From Elysia chlorotica (lineage: Eukaryota > Mollusca > Gastropoda > Plakobranchidae), in contig RQTK01000006.1 of assembly GCA_003991915.1 (NCBI GenBank), forward strand, positions 458,070-522,069: a stretch of 64,000 bases of DNA, given 5' to 3'. Shown piece after piece: positions 36,060 to 47,012 of the stretch. Each line of letters begins with the position of its first letter. Position 1 is the first letter of the stretch. The translations under genes and the position numbers were made by a program. The notes beneath the pieces were generated by a model that ran no database searches, had not been told where the DNA came from, and worked only from the letters and a program-made list of their open reading frames with translations.

Positions 36060-36257
36060 CTTGGGTTCCAATCAATAGACCTGGTTAGCCAAGCTAGGCC
36101 CACGATGCTTATCTCCATCGATTTCAACCAGCGAAAGGAAAAAACAAAGCCATTCAAGTAGACTCAACATCCAGAAATCTAAGAGGCCTCGGGAACTTTC
36201 GAAAGCTTCAAACGGAAATCACGGTTATCTTAACTCTCGAGGGATATTTCATTTAAT
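36060..36257. repeat. 198-bp dispersed repeat, copy 1 (element B)
   Basis: Nearly identical to 39321-39517: about three differences (one A deleted from a run, and two single-base changes). The boundaries are CTTGGGTTCC...TTTCATTTAAT. It has no tRNA-like head, no terminal inverted repeat and no shared target-site duplication with copy 2. Confidence 0.93.
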
Positions 36258-37523
36258 GTGGTGGCAAGACAGACCTTTTGTGGCGTCATCGCTGAAGGTC
36301 ACCGGGTCTGTCTAATCGGGATTTGAGCTAAGTCATCCCAAGCTTATTTACTAGCCGGGATAAAAACAACTACTGCTGCAAAAGCCATTATAGTTCAACA
36401 CGATCGTATGGTTGTTTTTGACATTTCAATGAAAGATCAGTGATACTCCTTCATGACTAAAGTGACTTAATACAAGGGTGTCATGAACTGAGTTGGTATT
36501 GTCCCGGACTCTAGAGCAAAAGATCCGAGGTTAGAGTTTGAGCTAGTGGTGGCCCCGCCTTTCTTTGGTACACCTAGGGGACGTTAGATCTGAGTCGCAA
36601 ACATTGCTGTTGTGGAGCGCAAACGGTCCAGTGTTGAGACTTGCCCGAATTTCGCCCGCTGCACTGGCGCATTGTTAAAGTGAGGGTGGGTCTCGTTGTT
36701 CTTGTCTGAAGTCTTGATTTGTTGGAGCTGGATAAAGTCAAATCTTGCTTAAAAATCAGCCCAGTTTTACCAGCCTCAAAGAGGTTTGTCAGTTTTCCAT
36801 CCACTGTATTTGTGGTATAATGACGTATAATGAATAAAGTTCTGAAATAAATTATTTTGATCATTTAAGAAATTGTGTCTGATCATTCATGCACAATTTT
36901 CACGATTTAACGTGAGGATGCTTTTTTTTTTATATAACTAAAGCAATAGTTAATCTCAGTGAATATCTTGCAATAAATTTATTAGAAAAAAGTAATTCAG
37001 CTACACTATTTTTCCTGTAATAATCATACTACGAAAGGCATTTGATAATAAATAAATAAATAGCACCTGAATAACCAATCTCATATTATTATCATTCAGC
37101 TATTATATTTTGCTACCTGTTACCTATACTTCATTAGAAGTTGATTAGCTGGTAGAAGTAGTATCTAATGGCTACACAATCTGTCAATCCAGATTATCCT
37201 GTCGTCGACAGCCTAAATTGCTATGTAATTATGCCCCGTCAAGTTTTGTTAGAGGGCAGTAAAGGATTCTAATTGTGTTCGTTTGTCTCAGTTCTTCCAT
37301 CACAGCATCGTAGCGAGTACACATTGTTGAGTCACTGAGTTACTACTTCTTTGGGGGTCTTTCTGCTCATATCTTATTAAAAGGTTGGATAGTTATTATG
37401 TTAAAGATGCTTTTGGCTATCTGTGCAACTTTAAAGTCTATTTAAAAAAAATTCAGGACGGTATATCTTAATAATCCCTCCTAATGTCCCCATCCCTCTC
37501 CAACAATCTTCGTGTTACACCAG
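36258..37523. other. Intron 3 sequence, one weak SINE-like patch
   Basis: Around 36487-36560 a tRNA-like arrangement (GGACTCTAGAGC...GGTTAGAGTTTGAGC) may be a plus-strand SINE head. The rest is AT-rich with nothing recognised. Confidence 0.4.
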
Positions 37524-38078
37524 GTGCGTCGAGGTCTCTGCCCTCTCTCCCAACTGCAGAAAACGAACTAGAAGCATCTATTGATCGCGTCCTCCGACAG
37601 CAGGATCTGAACCGAGACAGCCTGCACGCCTACCTGCGGGCATCTAACCACCCGGCCACCACGGAGCCCGCGCCTGGAGGTCAAGCTCAGCGTGGCCCAG
37701 GCAGGGAGTCTGAGTCCGACTTTGTCTCGTTCGCCTCGGACAGCGGTCAAGCAGACGTTTCCACCAATGGCGTGGGGAGCGCGGCCCCCGGAGTAGATCA
37801 TCGTCACTATCACCATCATCAGCATCAGCTAGACCAGAGCAGGGGACACTTCACATCGACGTCATCATACGCCTCCACATCGTCCCCCACCTCCTCCCCC
37901 TCGGTGTTTGTCCCGACCCCGCCAGCCTGGGGAGGGACGGGGGGTCCGCCAGACACTGACCACGATGGTCACTTCTTTCCTGCGACCCCCTTCAGGTCAG
38001 ACTCTGTGTTCGGACAGTCGTACCTGGAGGAGGAGGGACACCTGGGGATAGTGGGTGCCCGCAATTATGGAGTGCTTG
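37524..38078 (+). CDS. Exon 4 of the membrane-protein gene
   Basis: The acceptor ACACCAG|GT completes a Gly codon (residue 426) and the exon reads residues 427-610. It ends in phase 1 at CTTG|GTGAGT. Residues about 437-465 (from AENELEASIDRVLRQQ) look helical and amphipathic. Residues 466-595 are a low-complexity linker: Gly/Pro-rich, an acidic-Ser patch (SESDFVSFASD near 488-498), a His-rich cluster near 517-526 and Ser/Thr/Pro near 536-558. The 3-prime end is again ordered-looking (YLEEEGHLGIVGARNYGVL). GC is far above the flanks and the exon is open over 555 bp, so it is the strongest exon. The family is not recognised. Confidence 0.87.
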
Positions 38079-39052
38079 GTGAGTACAATATCAGTGAAGA
38101 TTTTTTTTTACAAATTTATATAGCTTTATTAAACAAAAAAATAACTTTGCACTGTCTTTCTTTTGCCAATGGTTATTCCAAAAAGTTGGGATTTTCATTC
38201 TTTATGCTGCTTTAGCTACACTATTGCCTTGTAAACCATTTTGAACGGAGATAGAACTGATCCATTCTTAGCCATTTACTTTTGGGTTGGTGAGAAGATC
38301 AATCCCTGTGTTTGTTATTATTCTACTGGGGTCAGTTTTTTCTTTTTGAAATAGGACAGACAAGGAGAGATTAACAGAAAAATATTGGCTTACAGAGAAG
38401 CAGAGGAGAGTTGGAGAAATAAGAGTCAGAAAAGAGAAGGAAAGAGGTTAAGACTAAGAGAAGGAATATCGTTATATGGGAAGAGGAAGTTACATGCACA
38501 TACCCAGTTCACTTTCTCACCATTGCTGTACCTTGTGAGGAAACAAGTAGAAATCAGATGAGATAATCGGTAGGAGATTAGCTAGGATAACCGTTCCGGT
38601 AGATGCCTGTTTGTCCAGTCCTCCCACTGCACCATGACGCATACTCGCGCAATATTTGTGCCTGTTAGGTCGTGTTTGTGTGACTGTTTGGGCTGTGATG
38701 AGGTGGTTACCGCCCTGCTGTCGGGGAAGCTCCTCATTCCAGGGTTGTCAGGGTCCAGGTGTGTCAGGGGCTGTCAGTGAGTGTGTGCTGGGAGATTTCA
38801 CACCAGAACAACTCAAGAATGTGAGACCAGGTCTCCTGTCCTGCTCTCTCCTCTCCAATCAAGAAGTGGCAGTCTTTATTCATGGATATTTGTTTCTTTT
38901 CTTCCACAATCTGCCCTTCCAATAAGATCCCAACATACACGCGAAGATGTTCTACATTTTGTCTATCTTTTTATCTATTTACAATATTGAACATTTATAA
39001 ACGTGTATCTCTTATTCTGTCTGTCTTTCTTTTTGCCTTTCTCTCTGTCTTG

Positions 39053-39054
<2 letters not shown>

Positions 39055-39143
<89 letters not shown>
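39055..39143. repeat. (CTGT)n microsatellite
   Basis: About 22 perfect units. Confidence 0.98.
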
Positions 39144-39144
<1 letters not shown>

Positions 39145-39150
39145 TACCCT

Positions 39151-39320
39151 TGCTATCTCTCTCTCTATCTATTTTCAGGTGCTTGTTTTTCTATTATATT
39201 TTATATTTATGCTTGTCATTGTACAATCGATACGCAAGGGCGACCACTCCATTTAAGACATGGGGTATGGTATTATTGGATAGTTCCCCCTAGTCTTTCT
39301 TTTACTTATCAACAATGCAT
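39151..39320. repeat. 170-bp segment A, left copy
   Basis: From TGCTATC to ACAATGCAT. Repeated at 39521-39692 with only a 2-bp CT-length difference seen, plus an adjacent base change. Confidence 0.95.
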
Positions 39321-39517
39321 CTTGGGTTCCAATCAATAGACCTGGTTAGCCAAGCTAGGCCCACGATGCTTATCTTCATCGATTTCAACCAGCGAAAGGA
39401 AAAACAAAGCCATTCAAGTAGACTCAACATCCAGAAATCTAAGAGGCCTCGGGAACTTTCGAGAGCTTCAAACGGAAATCACGGTTATCTTAACTCTCGA
39501 GGGATATTTCATTTAAT
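39321..39517. repeat. 198-bp dispersed repeat, copy 2 (element B)
   Basis: Copy of 36060-36257 in the same orientation, sitting exactly between the two copies of segment A. Confidence 0.95.
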
Positions 39518-39520
39518 TTT

Positions 39521-39692
39521 TGCTATCCCTCTCTCTCTATCTATTTTCAGGTGCTTGTTTTTCTATTATATTTTATATTTATGCTTGTCATTGTACAATC
39601 GATACGCAAGGGCGACCACTCCATTTAAGACATGGGGTATGGTATTATTGGATAGTTCCCCCTAGTCTTTCTTTTACTTATCAACAATGCAT
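39521..39692. repeat. 172-bp segment A, right copy
   Basis: Direct repeat of 39151-39320. After it the sequence continues with ATAGATCAACG. Confidence 0.95.
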
Positions 39693-40015
39693 ATAGATCA
39701 ACGTTCGAATAATTTTCCCTCTTCTTCCTGTCATTGCAATCACGAAATTAGCCACCTTCATCATCTTCTGAATGTTATGTTACGGACAGAGATACAGAAT
39801 TGATAACCAGTAATTGCATGAGACACCGGCCGCCGCATAGACAAGACATTGCAAGTTGTCATGGTATCTTGTCAAGTCCAAAACGATTTTGGATAATGAG
39901 GGGCCATTAAAACTGAAATAGCAAACACGGGAAGGGGGTGGATACAGACTTCTTCAACGCACATCTTTTTTGACAGTCGGCAACGCGGAGAGATTGATAA
40001 AAAATGAAGGGGGCG

Positions 40016-40130
40016 GGGGTGGCAGATAACCAATAATATAATAGTCATTGGGTGATAAGACAGAAATCGAGGGGTGGCAGATAACCAATAATATAATAGT
40101 CATTGGGTGATAAGACAGAAATCGAGGGGA
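40016..40130. repeat. 55-bp tandem duplication
   Basis: The unit GGGTGGCAGATAACCAATAA...GAAATCGAG occurs twice, with a period of exactly 55 bp and no differences seen. Confidence 0.97.
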
Positions 40131-40173
40131 AGGGAAGAAGGGAGAAAGAGAGAGAGGGGGAAGGGAAAAAAGA

Positions 40174-40269
<96 letters not shown>

Positions 40270-40348
40270 AAGAGAGAGAGAGAGGGGGACAGACAGACAA
40301 GTAGATGTCATGTAGGTAGGTAAGTAGGTAGGTAGGTAGGTAGGTAGG
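40131..40348. repeat. (AG)n-rich tract followed by (TAGG)n
   Basis: Purine-only imperfect GA to 40286, then a TAGG tetranucleotide block at about 40313-40348. Confidence 0.95.
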
Positions 40349-40995
40349 CAGGCGGACTTATATTGTCGATAATCTCATTGTGCATTTTCTTAAAATATAA
40401 ATTGTTTTCCGCAACTTGACTTTTTGTAGGTATTTTGTGCCGCATATATTATTTTCATGAAATAACTGCTGCTAGGCAATCTCTGATAAGTTTTAAGATT
40501 AAAATGCGCTTTTAAAATATTTATATTTCCAGAGCAATCCGTTTTTGAGGCGTGAGCATTTTTTGCATTAGAAGCTGCAGTAACCCAAATCACCAGGTTT
40601 AAGTTTCAGAGGAATAATTACGTGTTCACAGGAAATGTAACACGGTGTTTATCCTTAACTGTACCGCGTTTTCGTCATGGGGAAATGAAGCAAAATTCAT
40701 TTTTATGATTTCAAACATAATATGATTGTTTATGTGAGACAATTCCTAAGTCTTTGTAAAGGATAATAGCGTTTTTCAGTATATGACCACGCAAAAAGCG
40801 CAAAGCGCAGAACTGGTAATCGAACCAGTCATCAAAGAATTTAATTGTATCCCAAAATGTCTATAGAAACACCTTTTGTATAGGACTAGCAGTCCTGGTT
40901 TAGAAAAATATAATTAAACAAGATGGCGCGCGTTATCTGCCGTGTTTATACATGGATTAGGTCTCACCATATACCTTTTCTTAATATCTCTGGGG

Positions 40996-41062
40996 TATGG
41001 TTTAGCTCAGTTGGCTATTCGCTACGCCTTCTTGCATGGGGCTTGATGTTTGAGCCTCAGTG
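40996..41062 (+). mobile_element. tRNA-like SINE head
   Basis: GGTTTAGCTCAGTTGGCTA (a very good A box) and TGATGTTTGAGCCTCAG (B-box relic). The acceptor stem does not pair convincingly, so a tRNA gene is not called. Confidence 0.5.
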
Positions 41063-41445
41063 CTCATCATGTGCTGCATATGAGTTGTTTAACTGTAGTT
41101 ACATTCACTTTACCATATCGTTTTCTCTAGGAAACATTGTAAAGTGCTTTACAGTTCCTACACGCTTTTCAGTTCAAAATGTAGCCCTCCACACCTGATT
41201 TCCACCTCTCTGTTTTTGATAGCTGACCCTGCGCGATGACATTGTTTAGAACTCGGCAAAGTTTTCCGTCAAATTTTAGCGTTGAGCGCGTGATCAATCT
41301 ATGACGCTGTGGCCTAGTTCGTCTCATGCAAGCTGTTGCATCAAAGTTCTGTGTTGGTAGGCGGAAATTCATTACGATCTCAGCCACAAACATGACCAAA
41401 AAACAACAACAACAGCAGCAACAAAAAAAACAAAAAAACAAAAAA

Positions 41446-41464
41446 CCCCCCCCCCCCCCCCCCC
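41446..41464. repeat. Poly-C run of 19
   Basis: Uninterrupted C homopolymer preceded by CAA/A-rich sequence. Confidence 0.97.
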
Positions 41465-41582
41465 GGAAAAACTCAGGTGAACTTGAATTCAGGATCTAGT
41501 GGGATTTAACTGTTATATCTTATTCATGTAGCTATAAGGGGCTTGCACTCTTTGATCAGTTTTGCGATCTCCTATACAGTCC

Positions 41583-41668
41583 TGTGGATGAACCAGCTGA
41601 GATTCGAACGCAGAACTCCCGCTGGCCAGCCTAGAGCATCAAGCGACTGCGCTCCGGCGCTCCCGGTA
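41583..41668 (-). mobile_element. tRNA-like SINE head
   Basis: The minus strand has CGGAGCGCAGTCGCTTGATGC (A-box region) and GCGTTCGAATCTCAGCTGG (a good B box). Confidence 0.55.
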
Positions 41669-42180
41669 AGGGGCTTGCCTGAACTAGACCAGTGATGTCT
41701 GGAACCTGTCATTACACACTTGACGTCGTTAGCTGCCGCGCTGAAGACGTCACACGGCTGGCTTAGGCTGATGCTCTCGCGTAAAAACATGTTGTTTTAT
41801 CACAGAGGTCTTAAGGCGCGACCAGTGCGCAATACGAGAAGTACGTCACGTCGCCATGTTTGTTGGGCCATTCGGCTCATCTTGGAGCTGATTATCGGCT
41901 GTGTCCGTCTGCACTCGTTGGTACAAACCGATGTATGATGTAAACACGGTGCCACTAGGTGATATACACTGTACACACACGGTACCACTAGGTGATATAC
42001 AATATACACGTATAATAATTGCCTTACAGCCCCACGGTCAGAAATTCTATCTGTGGATCGAACGTCTCATTTTATGTAGCTGAAAGGGCACACCCACTAC
42101 GTATTCACTATTGTTATTGTACCCAACCTCGCCACCAGAACCCGGGATTACTTTTTATGGTGGACTGGATATACATAACA

Positions 42181-42399
42181 TGAACCGAATCTCACAACAT
42201 ACTCTAGTCGACTTGGATCCGAATCTCACAACAGACTATAGTCGACTTGGATCCGAATCTCACAACAGACTATAGTCGACTTGGAACCGAATCTCACAAC
42301 AGACTCTAGTCGACTTGGATCCGAATCTCACAACAGACTATAGTCGGCTTGGATCCGAATCTCACAGCAGACTCTAGTCGAGTTCAATCCGAACTGCCC
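42181..42399. repeat. 34-bp minisatellite, about six copies
   Basis: Unit: GGATCCGAATCTCACAACAG then ACTATAGTCGACTT. The first unit starts near 42181 and the last is eroded. Each unit carries the palindrome AGTCGACT. Confidence 0.97.
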
Positions 42400-42477
42400 A
42401 AGCAGCCTTGCTCTGCTGGGACCCCCAGGTTACCGGTTATTGCAAACTGGGTATATATCGATGAAACTGACTCGTGA

Positions 42478-42532
42478 CTTGGATTCGAACCTATCACTGC
42501 CACTAGACCATCAGTGGTCCAGCTGACACACC
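42478..42532 (-). mobile_element. Possible tRNA-like SINE head
   Basis: The minus strand reads GGACCACTGATGGTCTAGTGG and GATAGGTTCGAATCC (a perfect B box). Confidence 0.45.
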
Positions 42533-42792
42533 TGTGAGTTTTATGTCAGTCCGCCCTGTGCCAGGTGTTCTAGCCCTGTTTATATTAGGTGGACAGGCTT
42601 AACCCCATTCTGTTGCTGTCAACATTTACAATTAAGCAAAACTAAACAAAAACAAGAAAGAAAGAAAAACTGGTTAAATAATGTGTAAAACTTACGGGAT
42701 GCGAAGCGAATTTCCGGTATCGCAGAACAAAAGTTAAAAGCATAAAATTTCTGCATAAATTGTTATATCGATCTGCTTGAAATAAATTGTCC

Positions 42793-43612
42793 ACCCGACC
42801 CGGATCAGAATTGAAAACGAGAACACATTGAGTGGGCCAATAAACTGCGTTACCTGTAGGTGTAGTGTAATTAATGTGCAGCAGTCGAATCATTATACAT
42901 GATATGCATATCTAGACTCGTGTCATTTTGGATGTTATGCATGTTGGGGTGTGCTACGACCAGGCAAAGCTACCAGTTCCAAGAATTGGTACAGTGAGTA
43001 CATGTGAGACAACTTCTTATACAGCTGGACTGTCTTGTTTTAGAAGTTTTAGAGTTAAAAGAAAATTTCTCTAGATGTGTAAACCACGGTTCAATAGTCT
43101 AAAAAATATATAAATTGAATCGGAGCTGGGATGTGAACTCTGCTAGCTGTATATTCTGTTCGACCACTAACTAAATCTGCGACAGTGTCAGCAATCGGCT
43201 CTGCAAGTTAGGTCTCTTCAGAGACATCTTTGTTTTGGCGCCTAGCTCTTGGTTTAAGTATAAAACAAGTTATCTTCGTTTCTGCACATGTATGGCTTAT
43301 CGCAGAGATTTATAGTTATTTATCTCTGATTTAAAAGCTGTAAAAATCTTGAGTTAAACTTTTACAACAATTTATATAATACTGTGTGTATAAAGGGATA
43401 GATATACAGACGGCTGTTAAGCACGCTTTAAATCAGTTTTGTTCAGAGCTATATCAGATTAAGGTATTCTTGTACCACCGCTTAAAACCGTTTGATCAAT
43501 CTAGATGATGGAATTTAGTTAAAATTGTCTTTAAGTATTCATTTTCATGGAATCGTTCTCTATAGAGGGAGGGAGGGAATTCTCTCCCTTTTTCCGGGTT
43601 TAACGTCTCCTA
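42793..43612 (+). repeat. 820-bp inverted duplication, left arm
   Basis: Reverse complement of 43662-44481. One mismatch was noticed (ATGCATAT here near 42904 versus ATGCAGAT in the complement of the right arm). The arms are equal in length. The arm includes a tRNA-like minus-strand patch near 43130-43195 (GGTCGAACAG..GAGTTCACATCCC). Confidence 0.97.
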
Positions 43613-43661
43613 TAAAGTTCCATGAAAATGCTGTCGCCGTATAGGATCCCCCAAGGTAACC
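43613..43661. repeat. 49-bp centre of the inverted duplication
   Basis: Carries TTCCATGAAAATG (43618-43630), which is inverted relative to CATTTTCATGGAA in the left arm (43540-43552) and parallel to the same motif in the right arm. Confidence 0.95.
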
Positions 43662-44481
43662 TAGGAGACGTTAAACCCGGAAAAAGGGAGAGAATTCCCT
43701 CCCTCCCTCTATAGAGAACGATTCCATGAAAATGAATACTTAAAGACAATTTTAACTAAATTCCATCATCTAGATTGATCAAACGGTTTTAAGCGGTGGT
43801 ACAAGAATACCTTAATCTGATATAGCTCTGAACAAAACTGATTTAAAGCGTGCTTAACAGCCGTCTGTATATCTATCCCTTTATACACACAGTATTATAT
43901 AAATTGTTGTAAAAGTTTAACTCAAGATTTTTACAGCTTTTAAATCAGAGATAAATAACTATAAATCTCTGCGATAAGCCATACATGTGCAGAAACGAAG
44001 ATAACTTGTTTTATACTTAAACCAAGAGCTAGGCGCCAAAACAAAGATGTCTCTGAAGAGACCTAACTTGCAGAGCCGATTGCTGACACTGTCGCAGATT
44101 TAGTTAGTGGTCGAACAGAATATACAGCTAGCAGAGTTCACATCCCAGCTCCGATTCAATTTATATATTTTTTAGACTATTGAACCGTGGTTTACACATC
44201 TAGAGAAATTTTCTTTTAACTCTAAAACTTCTAAAACAAGACAGTCCAGCTGTATAAGAAGTTGTCTCACATGTACTCACTGTACCAATTCTTGGAACTG
44301 GTAGCTTTGCCTGGTCGTAGCACACCCCAACATGCATAACATCCAAAATGACACGAGTCTAGATCTGCATATCATGTATAATGATTCGACTGCTGCACAT
44401 TAATTACACTACACCTACAGGTAACGCAGTTTATTGGCCCACTCAATGTGTTCTCGTTTTCAATTCTGATCCGGGTCGGGT
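43662..44481 (-). repeat. 820-bp inverted duplication, right arm
   Basis: Mirror copy of the left arm. It ends at CCGGGTCGGGT, directly followed by AAGTAGG and a GA-rich tract. No target-site duplication flanks the pair (TTGTCC on the left, AAGTAG on the right). Confidence 0.97.
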
Positions 44482-44483
44482 AA

Positions 44484-44560
44484 GTAGGGGAGAGGGAAAA
44501 AGAGAGAGAGACAGAGAGAGAGACAGAGAGAGAGAGAAAGAGAGAGAGCGAGATAGCAAG
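44484..44560. repeat. (AG)n-rich tract
   Basis: Imperfect GA with ACAG interruptions, immediately outside the right arm. Confidence 0.93.
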
Positions 44561-44733
44561 ATAAAACACAGGAAAAAGAATAACAGAGCCGTTGTACACG
44601 TGCAATGCGCCCCCGCCAAGCAGTTGAAGCCACCTGTTGGTTGTAAACCACTGGTTCTCTTACCCTCTTTCTCTCTCTCTCACACACACACATGCCCCGC
44701 TCATACTCATACCTACAGCCTCCATCTCCCCCA

Positions 44734-44782
44734 CAGCCGCACATGTACACTCACAGCCGCACATGTACACTCACACCCAGAC
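44734..44782. repeat. 20-bp tandem repeat
   Basis: AGCCGCACATGTACACTCAC occurs twice, plus a partial third copy. Confidence 0.93.
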
Positions 44783-45108
44783 ACACTCCATCTCAGCCAG
44801 CCACTCACACACCCACTTGGCTAACTCACCTAACTGAACTCACCTGCACGAGGTACAAACCGATCCATCGAAGTAAACAATCGTTTGCGTTAAGCGTAAA
44901 AGTGATCCATGCTATGCAGCTGTTCAGGGCAGTTTGGAACAGTTTAACAAATTTCTGTGGGGTGATTTGCCCTTTGAGAACAGTAATTCCTTTATCTAAC
45001 TATATGACTTTAAAAAAAAAAAAATTAAATAAGTAAATCCCAACATGCTTAAGTTTGTTTACTTTGATCTTTGGCCTGATATTGCCTATAAAGACCGCCT
45101 ACCCAATG

Positions 45109-45125
45109 ACTGAGAGAGAGAGAGG

Positions 45126-45197
<72 letters not shown>
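45109..45197. repeat. (AG)n microsatellite
   Basis: Nearly pure AG. Confidence 0.96.
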
Positions 45198-45200
<3 letters not shown>

Positions 45201-46080
45201 GACAAAAAGTGGTAGTTATAAAAAGAGAGGGTACCTAAATACATCAAGGTTAATAGAATGAAAAGAACCTGATTTAGCTTGGAAGACTTTGGCCATTTTA
45301 ATTACATGTATTACAGGTCTATGTCTCACCCGATCGTTATTATGACGTCCCGCAGGAAATGTGAGAAAGACTTTTAACATAATCAAAAGGGCAGAGCTAG
45401 CTGTAAATGTTAGCGTATAGCAAAATAAGGATGGACCACACACTTCTATAATGTCAATACACAACAAAATATCAACTTGGTTTGAAGTTAATTAGCTATA
45501 TGGCATGACTTTTCAATATAGCGGATCATTACAAGCGACTCAGAGCACACTAATTATGACAAAATCAGTCTTTTATATTGCCTTTTTTTAAACTCTGTTT
45601 TATAATTCTTGAAAAGTTTGATAAAATCTCAAATTTGTCCAAAAATCAGTGAAAATGAAAAGAGAAAAAAATCCAACAAAAGTCATCTAAACGCCAATTT
45701 ACCTGAAACTTGGAAAGGACTTCACTGATTGTTTATTAATGTTAATGTATACGGGTGGGAGTATGCGTGCGTGTATAAACGTGTGTGTATGTTTGTGGGC
45801 GTGCCTCTAATTCGTTTGATCTGTCGCTTGTGTCAGCCAGATGCTACGTGAAATTGGAAGCATGCGCTTTCCGCTTTTTATGTTTATCAGGTGCATCCAC
45901 ATCTCATACTTTAAAAAATTTAAATTATAAAACATTATAAATATTTTGTTCTTTTAAAATAAAGAGATAGAGTGACTGAGAAGGTTTTGTTTGTGGGTTT
46001 TACCGCAGCTTTAATTCGCTACACGAATGAGGGTTTTTGTTTGTGCTTTCTCTTTTTACTTATTTAGGTGTTTGTATGCA

Positions 46081-46087
46081 CGCGCGC

Positions 46088-46124
<37 letters not shown>

Positions 46125-46150
46125 CAAGAGAGAGAGAAAGAGAAACAGTG
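46081..46150. repeat. (GC)(GT)n(AG)n compound microsatellite
   Basis: A CGCG start, then GT, then AG with interruptions. Confidence 0.95.
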
Positions 46151-46402
46151 AGAGAGGCCAAAGTACTAACAGACAAAGATTTTACAGAATTAGACTGACA
46201 CTGACAGACGGAGATACATACAGATATGGAAAGAAGATGGGGGTAGCTAGACACAATCATGGAGGAATAGATAGTCACAGGTTCACATGCAGAGACAAAC
46301 AGCCGTTTCGACAAAAGCAGAGCAAGACAATCTTAGACACAAAGGAAAGAATTGGAAATGGTCGAACACTGACTGACGGAGCTAGTCGGCACGGAAGTTA
46401 GT

Positions 46403-46572
46403 TCATTGGTTGCTTAACGACCAACGCTGATCATTATCGCGGAGGGTCCCAACACTGACGTCTGACAAATTTAAGTGCTGACACAGATACAGGTTGGGAA
46501 TCCCCTGGACTCCTGTCTCGACCAGTCACATTTTTACTGACACCGATCTCACCATTAGAACTGCCAGAGTAA
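46403..46572 (-). mobile_element. SINE fragment, body and tail
   Basis: The minus strand reads GGTGTCAGTAAAAATGTGAC, TGGTCGAGACAGGAGTC and TTTGTCAGACGTCAGTGTTG, ending GTCGTTAAGCAACCAATG. This is the family body without the head. Confidence 0.75.
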
Positions 46573-46816
46573 GGCAGATCTTTGAAAACATTATCACTTT
46601 CACGCTTTCAGTTTTCCTGAGATCTCTCACAATCGGGGACTGGTTCTATCCCTAGATGCACACAACTTAAGTAAGTAATTAATAATTAACCCACAATCTC
46701 ATCACTTTCTAAACAGCATTAGGAAGTAAAACTGACCAGTTCCGCAACTCCGTGCGATAAGTGAGATGAGTGATCCGTGCAGTCGTCGTCTATAAGCTGT
46801 GAGTTACTAGTTCTCA

Positions 46817-46886
46817 GTTCTCGTCAGTTGCTATGGCTGTTTTTGACTGGCTCTCGTCAGTTGCTATGGCTGTTTTTGACCAGCTC
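46817..46886. repeat. 33-bp tandem duplication
   Basis: The unit TCTCGTCAGTTGCTATGGCT plus GTTTTTGAC is present twice, and GCTCTC starts a third. Confidence 0.93.
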
Positions 46887-46888
46887 TC

Positions 46889-46945
46889 AGCACGCCATAC
46901 GGCTCAGTGAACTGCCCAGATGGGCGTCTGATGTTCAAATCTCAT
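46889..46945 (+). mobile_element. tRNA-like SINE head
   Basis: CATACGGCTCAGTGAACTGC (A-box region) and TGATGTTCAAATCTC (B-box region). Confidence 0.45.
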
Positions 46946-47012
46946 CTAACCCTCCGAAATTATTGTTTCTCATACTTATTATGTTTTTATGGATGTTTCC
47001 TAGCAGCTCACG

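Larger units (their letters stand above)
34433..37523 (+). other. Intron 3
   Basis: GTCAGT...TACACCAG. It opens with a TTG-rich tract, then holds tRNA-like heads and one copy of a 198-bp repeat (36060-36257). 36571-37480 looks unique and AT-rich. No exon recognised. Confidence 0.7.

Noticed and set aside
36574..36864. 96-codon minus-strand frame
   Set aside because: No recognisable motif or composition bias; likely chance.
37484..38215. Relation of the gene to mitoguardin or RMDN3/PTPIP51 type contact-site proteins
   Set aside because: General layout is similar (N-terminal anchor, Ser-rich linker, FFAT-like patch), but none of the conserved C-terminal blocks of those families can be seen in exons 2-5.
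38656..38925. Possible extra exon (reads VLGDFTPEQLKNVRPGLL)
   Set aside because: The peptide looks plausible, but no acceptor/donor pair fits the phase-1 junction between exons 4 and 5, which already join correctly.
40996..41062. tRNA gene
   Set aside because: The A box is good, but the acceptor stem and anticodon arm are not paired. Many similar heads are attached to SINE bodies in the window, so SINE heads are preferred here and at the other listed sites.
42181..42399. CRISPR array
   Set aside because: 34-bp direct repeats follow each other without spacers in a eukaryotic context; it is a minisatellite.
42642..42893. Gene in the inverted duplication (frame starting MIRLLHINYTTPT on both arms)
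   Set aside because: The frame is duplicated only because the arms are mirror copies. It has no codon bias and diverges right outside the arm.
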